Positions 18,886 through 28,005 of a stretch of 64,000 nt of DNA are shown here, in pieces. The translations under genes were made by a program, and so were the position numbers. Numbering within the stretch: the stretch's first letter is position 1; each line of letters begins with the position of its first letter. The stretch comes from Myxococcus qinghaiensis. Its GTDB lineage: Bacteria; Myxococcota; Myxococcia; Myxococcales; Myxococcaceae. Under the pieces are notes generated by a model. That model worked only from the letters and a program-made list of their open reading frames with translations, was not told where the DNA came from and did not search any database. Location of the stretch: the NCBI RefSeq assembly GCF_024198215.1, contig NZ_JAKCFA010000017.1, positions 186,001 to 250,000 on the forward strand, given 5' to 3'.

Positions 18886-21800
18886 TCAGCCCTCCCAGGT
18901 GGACAGCAGTGCGCGGACCCGCGCGTACCTCTGGAGGAGTGCGGCGCGGTGGGCGCTGAGCAGCACCATGGTGCCGATGACGACGAGGCCCAGGACGAAC
19001 AGCGACGCGGCCGCGATGCGGTGGTCCCGCATGCCGAAGCGCACGAGGTTCGCCACGATGCACGTCACCATGAACGCGGTGCCCAGGTACACGTAGGAGC
19101 GGATGCGCAGGGCGATGCCGAAGCCCACGCCCACCACGCAGAGGAACACGCACAGCAGCATGGCGCCGCCATCGTTGAACATCAGCGGCTTCCACGCCCC
19201 CGCCACGTAGATGACGGTGACGGCCAGCGCGCGCAGCCGTGCGTAGGTGTCCTCGTCAATGGCGCCTCGGAACACGCGCAGCAGCGCGAGCAGCGAGAGG
19301 CCCGCGGGGATGACGTAGAATTGCGGCTCACCGTTCCCGGTGCCCTGCCACACGAGGTAGAGCGCCACGTTGAAGGCCACCACCGACGCGAGCGAGGCCA
19401 CGCCTCTGCGCGTCGGATGCGACGCGAGCGCGGCGAAGTGCGCGGCATGGCCCACGAGCAGCGCGGCCACCTGGAGCGGCTCGCTCCACGGCGCGGAGAA
19501 CAACCCCGCAAGCGGGAAGAGGAACGCGCCCCACAGGGCGGGCCTGCTGAAGACACCCAGGCTGGAGCCCTCGCGCTGCACGAAGAAGTAGAGGCCCGTG
19601 AAGAGGGCGCCGCCCACGAGCGCCGCGAGGCTGTCCCCGGTGCTCGGGTGGGCACCCATGCCCAACAGGCGCACGGAGAGGTAGCCCAGCACGAGCACGG
19701 CCTGGGCGAGGAACGCCGCCGGCTCGTCCTTCGCCACGGCGGCGTGGCGCACCAGCGCGACGAACAGCACCGCCAGCGCCGTGCAGGCCACCAGCGCCTC
19801 GCGCAGCGCGTCTCCCGTCGCCCCCAGCATCGACAACCCGAGAAGGACCTCGGTGAGCGCGACGACGGTGAAGCCCAGCCCCACGCCCCGACGCAGCTTC
19901 GCGCCCGCAACGAACAGCGCCAGCGCGGCGAGCACGGCGCTGGCGGCGCCGAAGTGCGGGAGGATGAACTCCGAGCCGCGTCCGGACGAATACACCGCGC
20001 CCAGGTGCATCAGCGCGCCGTGCGCCGCGGCGAGCGATGCCAGCCAGCCCACCACCTCGCGCTCGCGCCGGCGCCACACCACCGTCCACGCGGAGGCGAG
20101 GCCGAAGAGGAAGCACAGCGGCGTCGCCAGGTGCTTCAGGTCATTGAGCGTGGCCAGCGACAACAGGGCCAGCACCCAGCCACCATGATGCAGCGAGGCC
20201 CCGACGCGAACCCCTCGCTCGTCGAGCACCATGCCGCTCACGCACAGCACCAGGCCCGCGCCGCTGATGACGGCGGGCAACCACAGCCACGGCACCGCTG
20301 CGACCAGCGAGGCCGCGAGCAGCCCGGTGGCCACGTTCGCCATCCACCGCTCGCGGGCGAACATCAACACCAGCGACGTGAGGACCGCGCCCGCCGCCAC
20401 GGGCGGAGAGAGCGCGCCCGGCCCCGCATCCGCCAGACGCCCCAGGAGCAGCAGCGCCAGCGCTCCGGCGCTTCCCACCCACAAGGGCTCGCTCCAGGTG
20501 CCCTCAAGCCCGGGCGTCAGCTTCGACGCCACCGCGCTGAGCGCACGCTGCACGCCACCCGCCTGACAGACGGCGGACAACAGCCCCACCCCCAGCGCCA
20601 CCGCGATGAAGGCGAGCCCCGTCTCGGGCCTCCACTCCAGGAAGCGATGCGCCTGCGTCTGTCCCACGGTCGCGAGCGCGAGCACCCAGACGGCGGGCAC
20701 CAGCAGCCACCGGCGAGACAGCAGGAACGCGGACATCGCCACGACGGCCGCCAGTCCCACGAATCGCGGCTGCGAAGGCACGTCCAGCACCGGCACCACC
20801 GCGACGACCAGCGCGGTGATGACCGCGGCGCGCCGCAGGTAGACATCCGGCGGGCTTCGGAAGAAGGCCCACAGGGTGGACGGCGCATGGTGCTCGGCCA
20901 GCGCCACGGCCAGCAGCAGGACGGTGACGACGGGCCGCGCCTCCGGAATGACGAGCAGCAGGAGCGCGGCGCCACACACGCGCATGAACGGGCGCGGTCC
21001 GGGCATCAGCGCCAGTGACGCCGTGAGGAAGCACACGGGCACGGGCTCCATCCACGGCGACATCAGCATCAGCGAGGTGAGGCTGGCGAAGCCCACCTGC
21101 ATCCACATGGACAGCGTGTCGGAGTCGTCCCGCTCCTTGGAGCGCATCAGCAGGGAGCTGAACGCGGGCACGTGCGCGACGGCTCGCGCCACGGCCAGCG
21201 ACACCAGGGGCAGCGCATACGCCCAGGTCGGCGGAGCACCGCCCATCGCCAGGAAGCCGGCGAAGGCATACGGCACCGAGAGGCTGGCGAAGAAGGGCTG
21301 ACGGTTGGCGCGCGTCCACAGCAGCGGAAGCAGCATGGCGCCCGAGACCATCCACGCGGGATGCGCGTCGTCCCAGCGCACCACGACGATGGCCAGCACC
21401 AGGGCCGACGCCAGCGTGGCCACCTTCGCGAAGCGCTTTCCGCCCGCGCCCACGGCCAGCACCGCCGGAACCTCCTCCGCCACGGCCAGCACCGCCAGCA
21501 CGGCGGACAACCCCAGCAGCGCCAGCGGCCCCTGCGAATACAGCCCCATCGTCGCGTACAGCGCGGCCACCGCGACGCTGAACCCCGCCGGAATCGCCCG
21601 AGCGGTGAACAGGGCCGCGAACGCCGCGCCGAACAGGAACATGCCCTCCTGGGAGCTGCGCGCCTGCTCCACGGCGACCAGCGGGAAGACCCACGTCACC
21701 AAGGCGGCGGTGATGGTGCTCGCGCTGCGTCCCCAGCGCGCCGCGCAGAGTGAGGCGCCCAGGCCCCAGAGGATGAACAACCCCAGGGACATCCCCGGCG

Positions 21801-24800
21801 TCATCATCCCGTTCCAGGGCGCGTAGAAGTTCGAGATGTCGGGCAGCAGCGCGAAGGCGGCGAGGACCACCGCCAGGGGCCGGACGCCACGCAGCGTGCG
21901 CGACGCCACGGCGACGGCCGCCGAGGAGAGGAGCACTACCAAGCCCAGTCCGCTCACCTGACCGATGGCGCCCGCCACGAAACCGAACAGCGCGTAGAAG
22001 ACGGCCACCGTGCTCAGCTGCCGCAGCAGCCTTCCGCGCTCGGCGAGCACCGCCAGGGCCAGCGCCACGAAGACCAGCGAGAACGCCATCGCGGTGGAGG
22101 ACACCTGGACCGCGAACTTCGGAACGAGGGCCGCCACCAGCAAGGCGGCATAGGCCAGGGCGTACTCGTTCCGGAGCGTCCACGCGACGAGGAGCATGCT
22201 CACTGAGCACAGCACCGCGCCCGTCATGCCCAGGAAACCGAAGTCGCTGAAGAGGCCCAGGCAGAAGCCCGCGGTGGCCATCAAGCCCACGATGGGCGAA
22301 AGCAACGCGCGCGTCCGTGCCGTGCACACCGTGCAGACACCCGCGAGTGCGAGCGCCAGCAGACCGGACACGACAGAGGTGGCCGGATTCGAGAGCACGC
22401 TGAGGCCCAACACCGGCACCAGCAGCGACAGCAGCGCCCCGACGACCGTCAGGTAGAAGCGCTCCACCAGCAGACCGGTGGCCAGACACACGATGGACAG
22501 TCCGAGCGCGCTCCAGAAGGCCGGGCGCATGTCGGGCCCCGCCATGCCGTAGAAGCAGAAGACGACGCTCGCCACGGCGGTGGAGCGGAACAGCACCTCC
22601 GCGAAGGCGATGTCCCGCGCATTGCCCGTGCGCTCACCGCGCCACAGGCGCGACACCGCGAGCACGACGCCCGCGAGCACGAACGGGAGCGCCGTCAGGG
22701 CGCCATACTGCACGGGCAGCTTGTCCGCGACGGGATAGCCCAGGGAGGCCTTGAACGCCTCGAGCAGGCGCTTCAGGGGCCCCGGAACGAGCTGCCCGCT
22801 GGTGGCATAGGCGAAGTAGGACGCCGCATAGGCGGGGTACACCCACGGGAGGCGACCGATGGCTCCGCGCGCCAGGGACACCAGCGTCCAGGTGAGGATG
22901 GCGGCGGTGATGAAGAAGGTGGGCGGCGGCGCGCCGATGGCGGCCACCAGACACATCACCTGAAGCGAGGCCACACCCAGGGCGAGCGGGTCCGCCGCGC
23001 GCTCGGGAGGCAGCGAGCGGAAGCGCTGCGCGGCGGCGAGGACGAACGCGATGAAGGGAGCGTAGACGCTCACAGCCGGCGGGGTCCCGGCCGCGGCGAG
23101 CGCCACGTGGAGGCGAACGGCGTAGATGACGAGCAGGTAGAGCGACGCGCCCAGGGCGAAGGTGAGCGCGGTGCCCTCGCGCGGCTTCGGCACGGGCCGG
23201 GTGGACAGGAGGAAGAAGAGGACGCAGGGCAGGATGTTCAGCCACAGCGCGGCGCTCCCGAGCTTCGCGGCCAGCGGCGCCAGCCCCATCATCAGCGTGC
23301 TCGCGATGAGGGCCACCTGGACGAAGGGACGGGAAGGCGCGTCGTACGCATCCGCTGGCTTGCGCACGAGGAAGGCCGCGCCCACGGACCAGCCGAGCAG
23401 CAGCGGGATGAGCGTCATCGTGTTGACGCCCCCGAGATTCAGCGCCTCTCCGAACTCCAAGGGCCCCAGCGCGATGCCGACGAGCGGCGCGGACGCGGAG
23501 CCGATGAGTCCCAGCATGCGCCCGGCGCCGCGCAGCTCCTCTTTGCGAGCGAGGTACGCGCCCAGGAGGGAGAAGCCGGCGGAGGAGACCGTCGTCATGA
23601 GGAAGACGATGAGCGAGCGGTGCACGGAGGAGATTCCCGCCCAGCTCTCGAAGACCAGATAGACGGTGCTGGAGAGGATGAGGAAGGCACCGATGAACCA
23701 CGGAATGCGCTCGTAGAGGAACGGCTTCCACACCGTGCTCCACGTGGAGACTTCCTCGACGAGTCGCGCCGTCGCGTTCCGGGGCGGAGGTGCCTCGAAC
23801 GAAGGCTGCGCGGGATTCTCCGGCAACGGATGCGCATCCGCTCCGGACTCGGGCCGCGCCGGAGGCCGGACCCGGTTCTGGGCACCCTGACGGGCCTGCT
23901 GAGACTCCGCGCTCTTCCGCGAGTCGGAGGCCGGACCACGAGCACCCGACGCGGCACCACCTTGTGAGGACCGGGCCGCCTCCACGGAGGCCGCCAGCAG
24001 TCGTGCCGCTTCCTCGCCCTTGACCACCGAGGCGCCCGAGGCCGCACGCGCCGCGCTCGCTGCCGCGGCGGCTTCCCGAGCCGCGGCCTCCCGAGAAACC
24101 ACCAACCCCTTCAGCCCCCCGCCCTGCGGTGAGGCGACGGAGGACTCCACGGCATCCGAAGCCGCGCGAGTCGTCGCATCCGCACGCGCCAGCTCTTCAT
24201 CCGAGAGCACCGAGGCCGAGAGGTGCGCCGCATCCGCCCGAGTTACGTTCTCACCCGAGGCCAGATAGCCCGCGGCATCCGCCTGAGCCACGTCCTCACC
24301 CGAGGCGGAGAAGCCCGTCGCCTCAGCCCGAGCCACATCCGCACCCGAAGCCAGGTAGCCAGCAGCACTCGCCCTGGCCACGTCTGCATCTGAATCAGAG
24401 AAGCCCGCCGCACCGACCCGAGCCTCGTCCGCACCCGAAGCCGAGAAGCCCGTCGCACCCGCGTGCACCGCATCCACACCCGAAGCGCCTGAAACTGAGT
24501 GATGCCCCACGCCCGCGCGTTCCACCGAGGCGCCCGAAGCCGAGAAACCCAGCGCAGTCGCCCGCGCCGCGTCCGCGCCCGAAGCCGCGATGCTCGCCAC
24601 ACTCGCCCGGGCCACGTCCTCATCCGAAACGCTGACGCCCGTCCGCGCCACATCCGAAGCCGCGTGGCGCATCGCTCCTGCCCGAGCGGCCGCCTCGGCC
24701 GAGCCCGCCATCTCCGGCGAAGCCATCGCGGCACTCAACGCCTCCGTCCCCGCGACAGGCGCGGGCGACTCAGCGAGCACGGACAGGAGGATTCGAGACT

Positions 24801-25005
24801 GACGCTCGTAGCGCTCCGAGAGGAAGCGTCGGACGTTGGGGGGAACCTCCGAGGTATCCCAGCGGGTCAGCTCGGACAGGAGGAAGTGGACGTGAGCAAG
24901 CTCCGCTTCCAACTCGGAACGGGGGCGCGAGGTCATCGCCGTGCCGCACAAGGCGCACTGGCTGAAATGACCCAGGCGCTCCTGTCGGCAGTCAGGGCAG
25001 TACAT
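18886..25005 (-). CDS. Giant polytopic membrane protein with zinc ribbon and 15-residue repeats
   Basis: 2039 residues. An N-terminal zinc ribbon (Cys3, Cys6, Cys17, Cys20 in MYCPDCRQ and CALCGT) is followed by a helical segment (28-80). Residues 126-286 are imperfect 15-residue repeats of the type SGADVARAxATGFSA. An Ala-rich, coiled-coil-like stretch and a Pro-rich linker lead to about residue 430. From there to the end the chain is almost continuous hydrophobic helices, several dozen in all, without a recognised transporter motif. The final helices end about 20 residues before the C-terminus. Family not identified. The start follows a GGGGG ribosome site, and the zinc ribbon begins right at the Met. 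Confidence 0.88.
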   Translation of the reverse strand: MYCPDCRQERLGHFSQCALCGTAMTSRPRSELEAELAHVHFLLSELTRWDTSEVPPNVRRFLSERYERQSRILLSVLAESPAPVAGTEALSAAMASPEMAGSAEAAARAGAMRHAASDVARTGVSVSDEDVARASVASIAASGADAARATALGFSASGASVERAGVGHHSVSGASGVDAVHAGATGFSASGADEARVGAAGFSDSDADVARASAAGYLASGADVARAEATGFSASGEDVAQADAAGYLASGENVTRADAAHLSASVLSDEELARADATTRAASDAVESSVASPQGGGLKGLVVSREAAAREAAAAASAARAASGASVVKGEEAARLLAASVEAARSSQGGAASGARGPASDSRKSAESQQARQGAQNRVRPPARPESGADAHPLPENPAQPSFEAPPPRNATARLVEEVSTWSTVWKPFLYERIPWFIGAFLILSSTVYLVFESWAGISSVHRSLIVFLMTTVSSAGFSLLGAYLARKEELRGAGRMLGLIGSASAPLVGIALGPLEFGEALNLGGVNTMTLIPLLLGWSVGAAFLVRKPADAYDAPSRPFVQVALIASTLMMGLAPLAAKLGSAALWLNILPCVLFFLLSTRPVPKPREGTALTFALGASLYLLVIYAVRLHVALAAAGTPPAVSVYAPFIAFVLAAAQRFRSLPPERAADPLALGVASLQVMCLVAAIGAPPPTFFITAAILTWTLVSLARGAIGRLPWVYPAYAASYFAYATSGQLVPGPLKRLLEAFKASLGYPVADKLPVQYGALTALPFVLAGVVLAVSRLWRGERTGNARDIAFAEVLFRSTAVASVVFCFYGMAGPDMRPAFWSALGLSIVCLATGLLVERFYLTVVGALLSLLVPVLGLSVLSNPATSVVSGLLALALAGVCTVCTARTRALLSPIVGLMATAGFCLGLFSDFGFLGMTGAVLCSVSMLLVAWTLRNEYALAYAALLVAALVPKFAVQVSSTAMAFSLVFVALALAVLAERGRLLRQLSTVAVFYALFGFVAGAIGQVSGLGLVVLLSSAAVAVASRTLRGVRPLAVVLAAFALLPDISNFYAPWNGMMTPGMSLGLFILWGLGASLCAARWGRSASTITAALVTWVFPLVAVEQARSSQEGMFLFGAAFAALFTARAIPAGFSVAVAALYATMGLYSQGPLALLGLSAVLAVLAVAEEVPAVLAVGAGGKRFAKVATLASALVLAIVVVRWDDAHPAWMVSGAMLLPLLWTRANRQPFFASLSVPYAFAGFLAMGGAPPTWAYALPLVSLAVARAVAHVPAFSSLLMRSKERDDSDTLSMWMQVGFASLTSLMLMSPWMEPVPVCFLTASLALMPGPRPFMRVCGAALLLLVIPEARPVVTVLLLAVALAEHHAPSTLWAFFRSPPDVYLRRAAVITALVVAVVPVLDVPSQPRFVGLAAVVAMSAFLLSRRWLLVPAVWVLALATVGQTQAHRFLEWRPETGLAFIAVALGVGLLSAVCQAGGVQRALSAVASKLTPGLEGTWSEPLWVGSAGALALLLLGRLADAGPGALSPPVAAGAVLTSLVLMFARERWMANVATGLLAASLVAAVPWLWLPAVISGAGLVLCVSGMVLDERGVRVGASLHHGGWVLALLSLATLNDLKHLATPLCFLFGLASAWTVVWRRREREVVGWLASLAAAHGALMHLGAVYSSGRGSEFILPHFGAASAVLAALALFVAGAKLRRGVGLGFTVVALTEVLLGLSMLGATGDALREALVACTALAVLFVALVRHAAVAKDEPAAFLAQAVLVLGYLSVRLLGMGAHPSTGDSLAALVGGALFTGLYFFVQREGSSLGVFSRPALWGAFLFPLAGLFSAPWSEPLQVAALLVGHAAHFAALASHPTRRGVASLASVVAFNVALYLVWQGTGNGEPQFYVIPAGLSLLALLRVFRGAIDEDTYARLRALAVTVIYVAGAWKPLMFNDGGAMLLCVFLCVVGVGFGIALRIRSYVYLGTAFMVTCIVANLVRFGMRDHRIAAASLFVLGLVVIGTMVLLSAHRAALLQRYARVRALLSTWEG
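24148..24630 (-). repeat. 45-base period coding repeat (15-residue units)
   Basis: Within the giant membrane protein gene, about ten degenerate 45-base units encode variations on S-G-A-D-V-A-R-A-x-A-x-G-F/Y-x-A. Examples are SGADVARAEATGFSA, SGEDVAQADAAGYLA and SGENVTRADAAHLSA. The units diverge from one another, so the array is old rather than freshly expanded. The pattern of Val/Ala/Phe spacing suggests an amphipathic helix or beta-solenoid that could vary in length between strains. Confidence 0.8.
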
Positions 25006-25102
25006 GGGGTTCCCCCTCTACAACGGACATGCCACGCAGAATGCCCGGGTTCTCCGACGAGAGGAAACCGGGTCAGCGACGTCGGGTGCGTCGGTCGTGT
25101 GC

Positions 25103-25140
25103 CACCTGTGCAGCCGGGTGCACAACAGGTGCGTGCACCC
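25103..25140. promoter_or_regulatory. Overlapping inverted repeats in a divergent promoter region
   Basis: In the 204-base gap between the giant membrane gene (minus) and the GNAT gene (plus). One dyad pairs CACCTGTGCA with TGCA plus CAGGTG (25103-25131). A second pairs GGGTGCAC (25116-25123) with GTGCACCC (25133-25140) across a 9-base loop. The two share bases and cannot form together. GTGCA occurs three times in 38 bases. Could be operators or an attenuator; the gap shows no clear -10 hexamer. Confidence 0.45.
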
Positions 25141-25209
25141 CGACGCACCCGTCAGGCCCCTGGGTCCCGCTGGCCCTCGGCCCCCCTTCCATGAAAACGT
25201 CATCCCCGC

Positions 25210-25716
25210 ATGAGCACGGACGAACTGCGACTGCGCCCCATCCAGACTGAAGACGACCCTCACGTCGCCGCCATCATCCGCGCGGTGATGCCGGAGTTCG
25301 GCGCGGATGGCCCTGGCTTCGCGCTGCATGACGCCGAGGTCGACACCATGACCGCCGCCTACGCGCGCCCTCGCCACGCCTATTTCGTGGTGGAGCGCGC
25401 GGGCAAGGTGCTGGGAGGCGGAGGCATCGCGCCACTGCAAGGCGGCGACCCCAGCGTGTGCGAGCTGCGCAAGATGTACTTCCTGCCCGAGGTCCGAGGA
25501 CTGGGAGCAGGCGAACGCATGGTGCGCCGCTGCCTCGACTTCGCCCGGGAGGCGGGCTTCCAGCGCTGCTACCTGGAGACCTTCGCTTCGATGACCCAGG
25601 CCCAGAAGCTCTACCGACGCCTGGGCTTCGAAAAGCTCTGCGCCCCCATGGGAAGCACCGGGCACTTCGGCTGCGACCACTGGTACGCGCTGGACCTCAC
25701 GAAGCCGAGCGCCTGA
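25210..25716 (+). CDS. GNAT-family N-acetyltransferase
   Basis: 168 residues. Acetyl-CoA-dependent acetyltransferase of the GNAT fold: strand ELRLRPIQTEDD at the N-terminus, VLGGGGIAPLQGG in the middle, and the acetyl-CoA loop MYFLPEVRGLGAGERMVRRCL (R-G-x-G-A pattern), followed by the helix KLYRRLGFEKL. The ELRKMYFLPEVRG signature is typical of a YhbS/ElaA-like group. Substrate unknown. Transcribed away from the giant membrane gene and toward the endonuclease gene, 92 bases downstream. Confidence 0.9.
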   Translation: MSTDELRLRPIQTEDDPHVAAIIRAVMPEFGADGPGFALHDAEVDTMTAAYARPRHAYFVVERAGKVLGGGGIAPLQGGDPSVCELRKMYFLPEVRGLGAGERMVRRCLDFAREAGFQRCYLETFASMTQAQKLYRRLGFEKLCAPMGSTGHFGCDHWYALDLTKPSA

Positions 25717-25808
25717 CGCGTCCCCCGCCCCACCACCGGGCAGGAAGCACCGACAAGCCCTCGCGGCATCTGGCCCTCACCTTCCCTCGAACCCCAGGGA
25801 GGCGAGGG

Positions 25809-26579
25809 ATGTCGACGGCACCTCGAAGAAATCGCAGGGCCCCGTCCAGCACGAGCTCGCGGACCGCACGCGAGAAGCCCCCCCAGGGCGTCGTCACCGA
25901 GCCCGAGCCGCGTCCAGACAAAATCCCGTTCGACATCGACGATGTGCTGGCGCGCGTGCGCGAGTCGGTGCGCGACTTCGCGGACGCGGCGATGTTCGCG
26001 CTCTCCGCACGAGGCCACGACAGCCTCTTCGAGCAGCTCGTCGCCTGCATCCTCTCCATCCGAACCTTGGACGAAGTGAGCCTGCCCGCGGCGCTCGCAT
26101 TGCTTGAGCGCGCCTCCACGCCGGAAGCACTCGCGCGCATGAGCCCCGGCGACATCGACGCGCTCATCCGCCCCGTCACCTTCCACGAGGCCAAGGCGCA
26201 CCAGCTCCACGCCATCGCCGTGCGGACCCGGGACGAATTCGGAGGCACCCTGCCCTGCGACGCCCAGGTGCTCCAGTCCTTCAAGGGCGTGGGCCCCAAG
26301 TGCGCGCACCTGGCGCTCGGCATCGCGTGCGGCCACGAGGCCATCAGCGTGGACATCCACGTGCACCGCGTGACGAACCGCTGGGGCTACGTGAAGGCCC
26401 GCTCCCCCGAGGCGACGATGGCGGCCCTGGAGACGCAGCTCCCGCGCAGGTACTGGGTGGAGCTCAATCGCCTGCTGGTGCCCTTCGGCAAGCACGTGTG
26501 CACGGGCTCGCGGCCCAAGTGCTCCACGTGCCCCGTGCTCGACTCCTGCCGTCAGGTCGGCGTGACGAACCCACGCTGA
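25809..26579 (+). CDS. Endonuclease III-like DNA glycosylase/AP lyase
   Basis: 256 residues. Base-excision repair enzyme removing oxidised pyrimidines. The helix-hairpin-helix (LQSFKGVGPKCAHLAL) carries the catalytic Lys164, and VDIHVHRV carries Asp182. The C-terminus has the iron-sulfur Cys pattern C-x6-C-x2-C-x5-C (Cys231, 238, 241, 247). A basic, disordered N-terminal extension of about 40 residues precedes the fold and is longer than in classic Nth. The usual LSAQTTD segment reads LSIRTLDE, so it belongs to a divergent Nth branch. Start at 25809 follows GGGAGGCGAGGG. Confidence 0.92.
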   Translation: MSTAPRRNRRAPSSTSSRTAREKPPQGVVTEPEPRPDKIPFDIDDVLARVRESVRDFADAAMFALSARGHDSLFEQLVACILSIRTLDEVSLPAALALLERASTPEALARMSPGDIDALIRPVTFHEAKAHQLHAIAVRTRDEFGGTLPCDAQVLQSFKGVGPKCAHLALGIACGHEAISVDIHVHRVTNRWGYVKARSPEATMAALETQLPRRYWVELNRLLVPFGKHVCTGSRPKCSTCPVLDSCRQVGVTNPR

Positions 26580-26582
26580 CCG

Positions 26583-27863
26583 TCAGCGGTCATGGCCCAC
26601 CAGCTGCGTGGCCCTGCGCGCCAGCCGTCGCCACGGGTTGGTGCGGCCGCCGTTCTCCAGGGAGATTTCCTTGGAGACACGCAGGTCCTTGGCCCAGCAG
26701 CGCTCCATCTTCCGCACGAACTCCGGGTCGTTGATGACGAGCGAGCCCTCGCCCAGCTTGTTGAGCGACAGCGAGTCCAGGTTGGTGGAGCCCACCACCG
26801 CGAGCCAGTCATCCACAAGCATCGTCTTCGCGTGCATCATCGACGGCTGGTACTCGTAGATGCGCACGCCCGCGTCCAGGAGGCGCTCGTACGTGGAGCG
26901 CTGCGAGGCGCGGATGACCTTCACGTCGTGGATGGGCCCGGGCCCCAGGACGCGAATCTCCACGCCCTGCCGGCACTTCTCCTCCAGCTGCTCCAGAATC
27001 TCGTTGGGCGGAGAGAAGTACGCGTTGGCAATCCACAGTCGCTCGCGCGCGGCGGCGATGACCATGCGCACCATGCGCTCCGCGTCGGTGATGCCCAGCT
27101 TGCCCGAGCTCTCCACGAAGCACGCCTCGGCGTCGCCCACGAGCATGGGCTCCGGGAAGGTGCTCGGCGGCAGCAGCCCTCCGCCCGCCTCCTGCCAGTA
27201 CCGCGAGAAGGTGAGCTGCATCTCGCGCGCGGAGGGACCTTCGACGCGGACGCTCGTGTCGCGCCACTCCTCGGGGGCCTGGCCGTTGCCCTCCCAGACC
27301 CTCCAGAAGCCGAAGCCGCCCGTGTAGGCGATGCGCCCGTCGACGACGACCAGCTTCTGGTGCGTGCGCCCCAACAGCCGCCCCATCACCTTGCCCGCGA
27401 GCAGCCGGTAGTAGTGCACCTCCACGCCGGCCTCGCAGAGGACCTTCTCCACCTTCTGGTCGAAGTCCTTGTCGCCGCGGAGCTCCTCGCTGCCCACCGG
27501 GTCCACCACCACGCGGCACGCCACACCCGCTCGGGCGCGCTCCACCAGCGCCGCGACGATTCGGTCCGACACGTCACACGGTCGCCAGATGTAGACCATG
27601 ATGTGGACGCTCTCCCGCGCCGAGCGGATGTCCTCCAACATCCGGTCGAAGACCGCGCCGTTGTCCAGGAGCTCCAGCTTGTGCCCCGGCATCAGCGCGG
27701 CGCCCGTGGACTGATAGAGGGAGAACGAGAAGCCCTGGGGCCCGGGCGGCAACACATAGGGGCCGTGCATCTCGTGCTCGCTGCGCTCCCGCTCGCCGTC
27801 GAAGCCGTGGGCTCCGGGCTGGGGAAGAATCTCGATCTCCGACTGGTCCTGGGACGCGTCCAT
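26583..27863 (-). CDS. Phospholipase D-family protein, cardiolipin synthase-like
   Basis: 426 residues. Two HKD motifs: His168/Lys170/Asp175 in HQKLVVVDGRIAYTGGFGF, and His344/Lys346/Asp351 in HAKTMLVDDWLAVVGSTNLD. Motif spacing and the SLNKLGEGSLVINDPEF segment are those of bacterial cardiolipin synthases, which join two phosphatidylglycerols (ClsA) or use phosphatidylethanolamine (ClsC). It lacks the N-terminal membrane helices of ClsA, resembling the ClsB type. The start MDASQDQSE at 27863 leaves a 142-base divergent gap with the acyl-CoA dehydrogenase gene. The C-terminus is basic (RRLARRATQ). Converges with the endonuclease gene with 3 bases between stops. Confidence 0.92.
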   Translation of the reverse strand: MDASQDQSEIEILPQPGAHGFDGERERSEHEMHGPYVLPPGPQGFSFSLYQSTGAALMPGHKLELLDNGAVFDRMLEDIRSARESVHIMVYIWRPCDVSDRIVAALVERARAGVACRVVVDPVGSEELRGDKDFDQKVEKVLCEAGVEVHYYRLLAGKVMGRLLGRTHQKLVVVDGRIAYTGGFGFWRVWEGNGQAPEEWRDTSVRVEGPSAREMQLTFSRYWQEAGGGLLPPSTFPEPMLVGDAEACFVESSGKLGITDAERMVRMVIAAARERLWIANAYFSPPNEILEQLEEKCRQGVEIRVLGPGPIHDVKVIRASQRSTYERLLDAGVRIYEYQPSMMHAKTMLVDDWLAVVGSTNLDSLSLNKLGEGSLVINDPEFVRKMERCWAKDLRVSKEISLENGGRTNPWRRLARRATQLVGHDR

Positions 27864-28005
27864 GACGTGGCAAGCTAGGAACACTTTCCTGCCCTGGCAT
27901 GCGGGGCCTGCCCGCCTGCCCGACAGCCGAGTGCTCTCTTCCATTGCCGCCCGGCGCCATGCTGGCCACACTGCGCCCGTTCCCTCGCCTGATGGAGTAC
28001 CGACC

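Noticed and set aside
18328..21018. 896-codon plus-strand frame opposite the giant membrane gene
   Set aside because: His/Gln/Arg-rich antisense shadow of hydrophobic codons; no domain.
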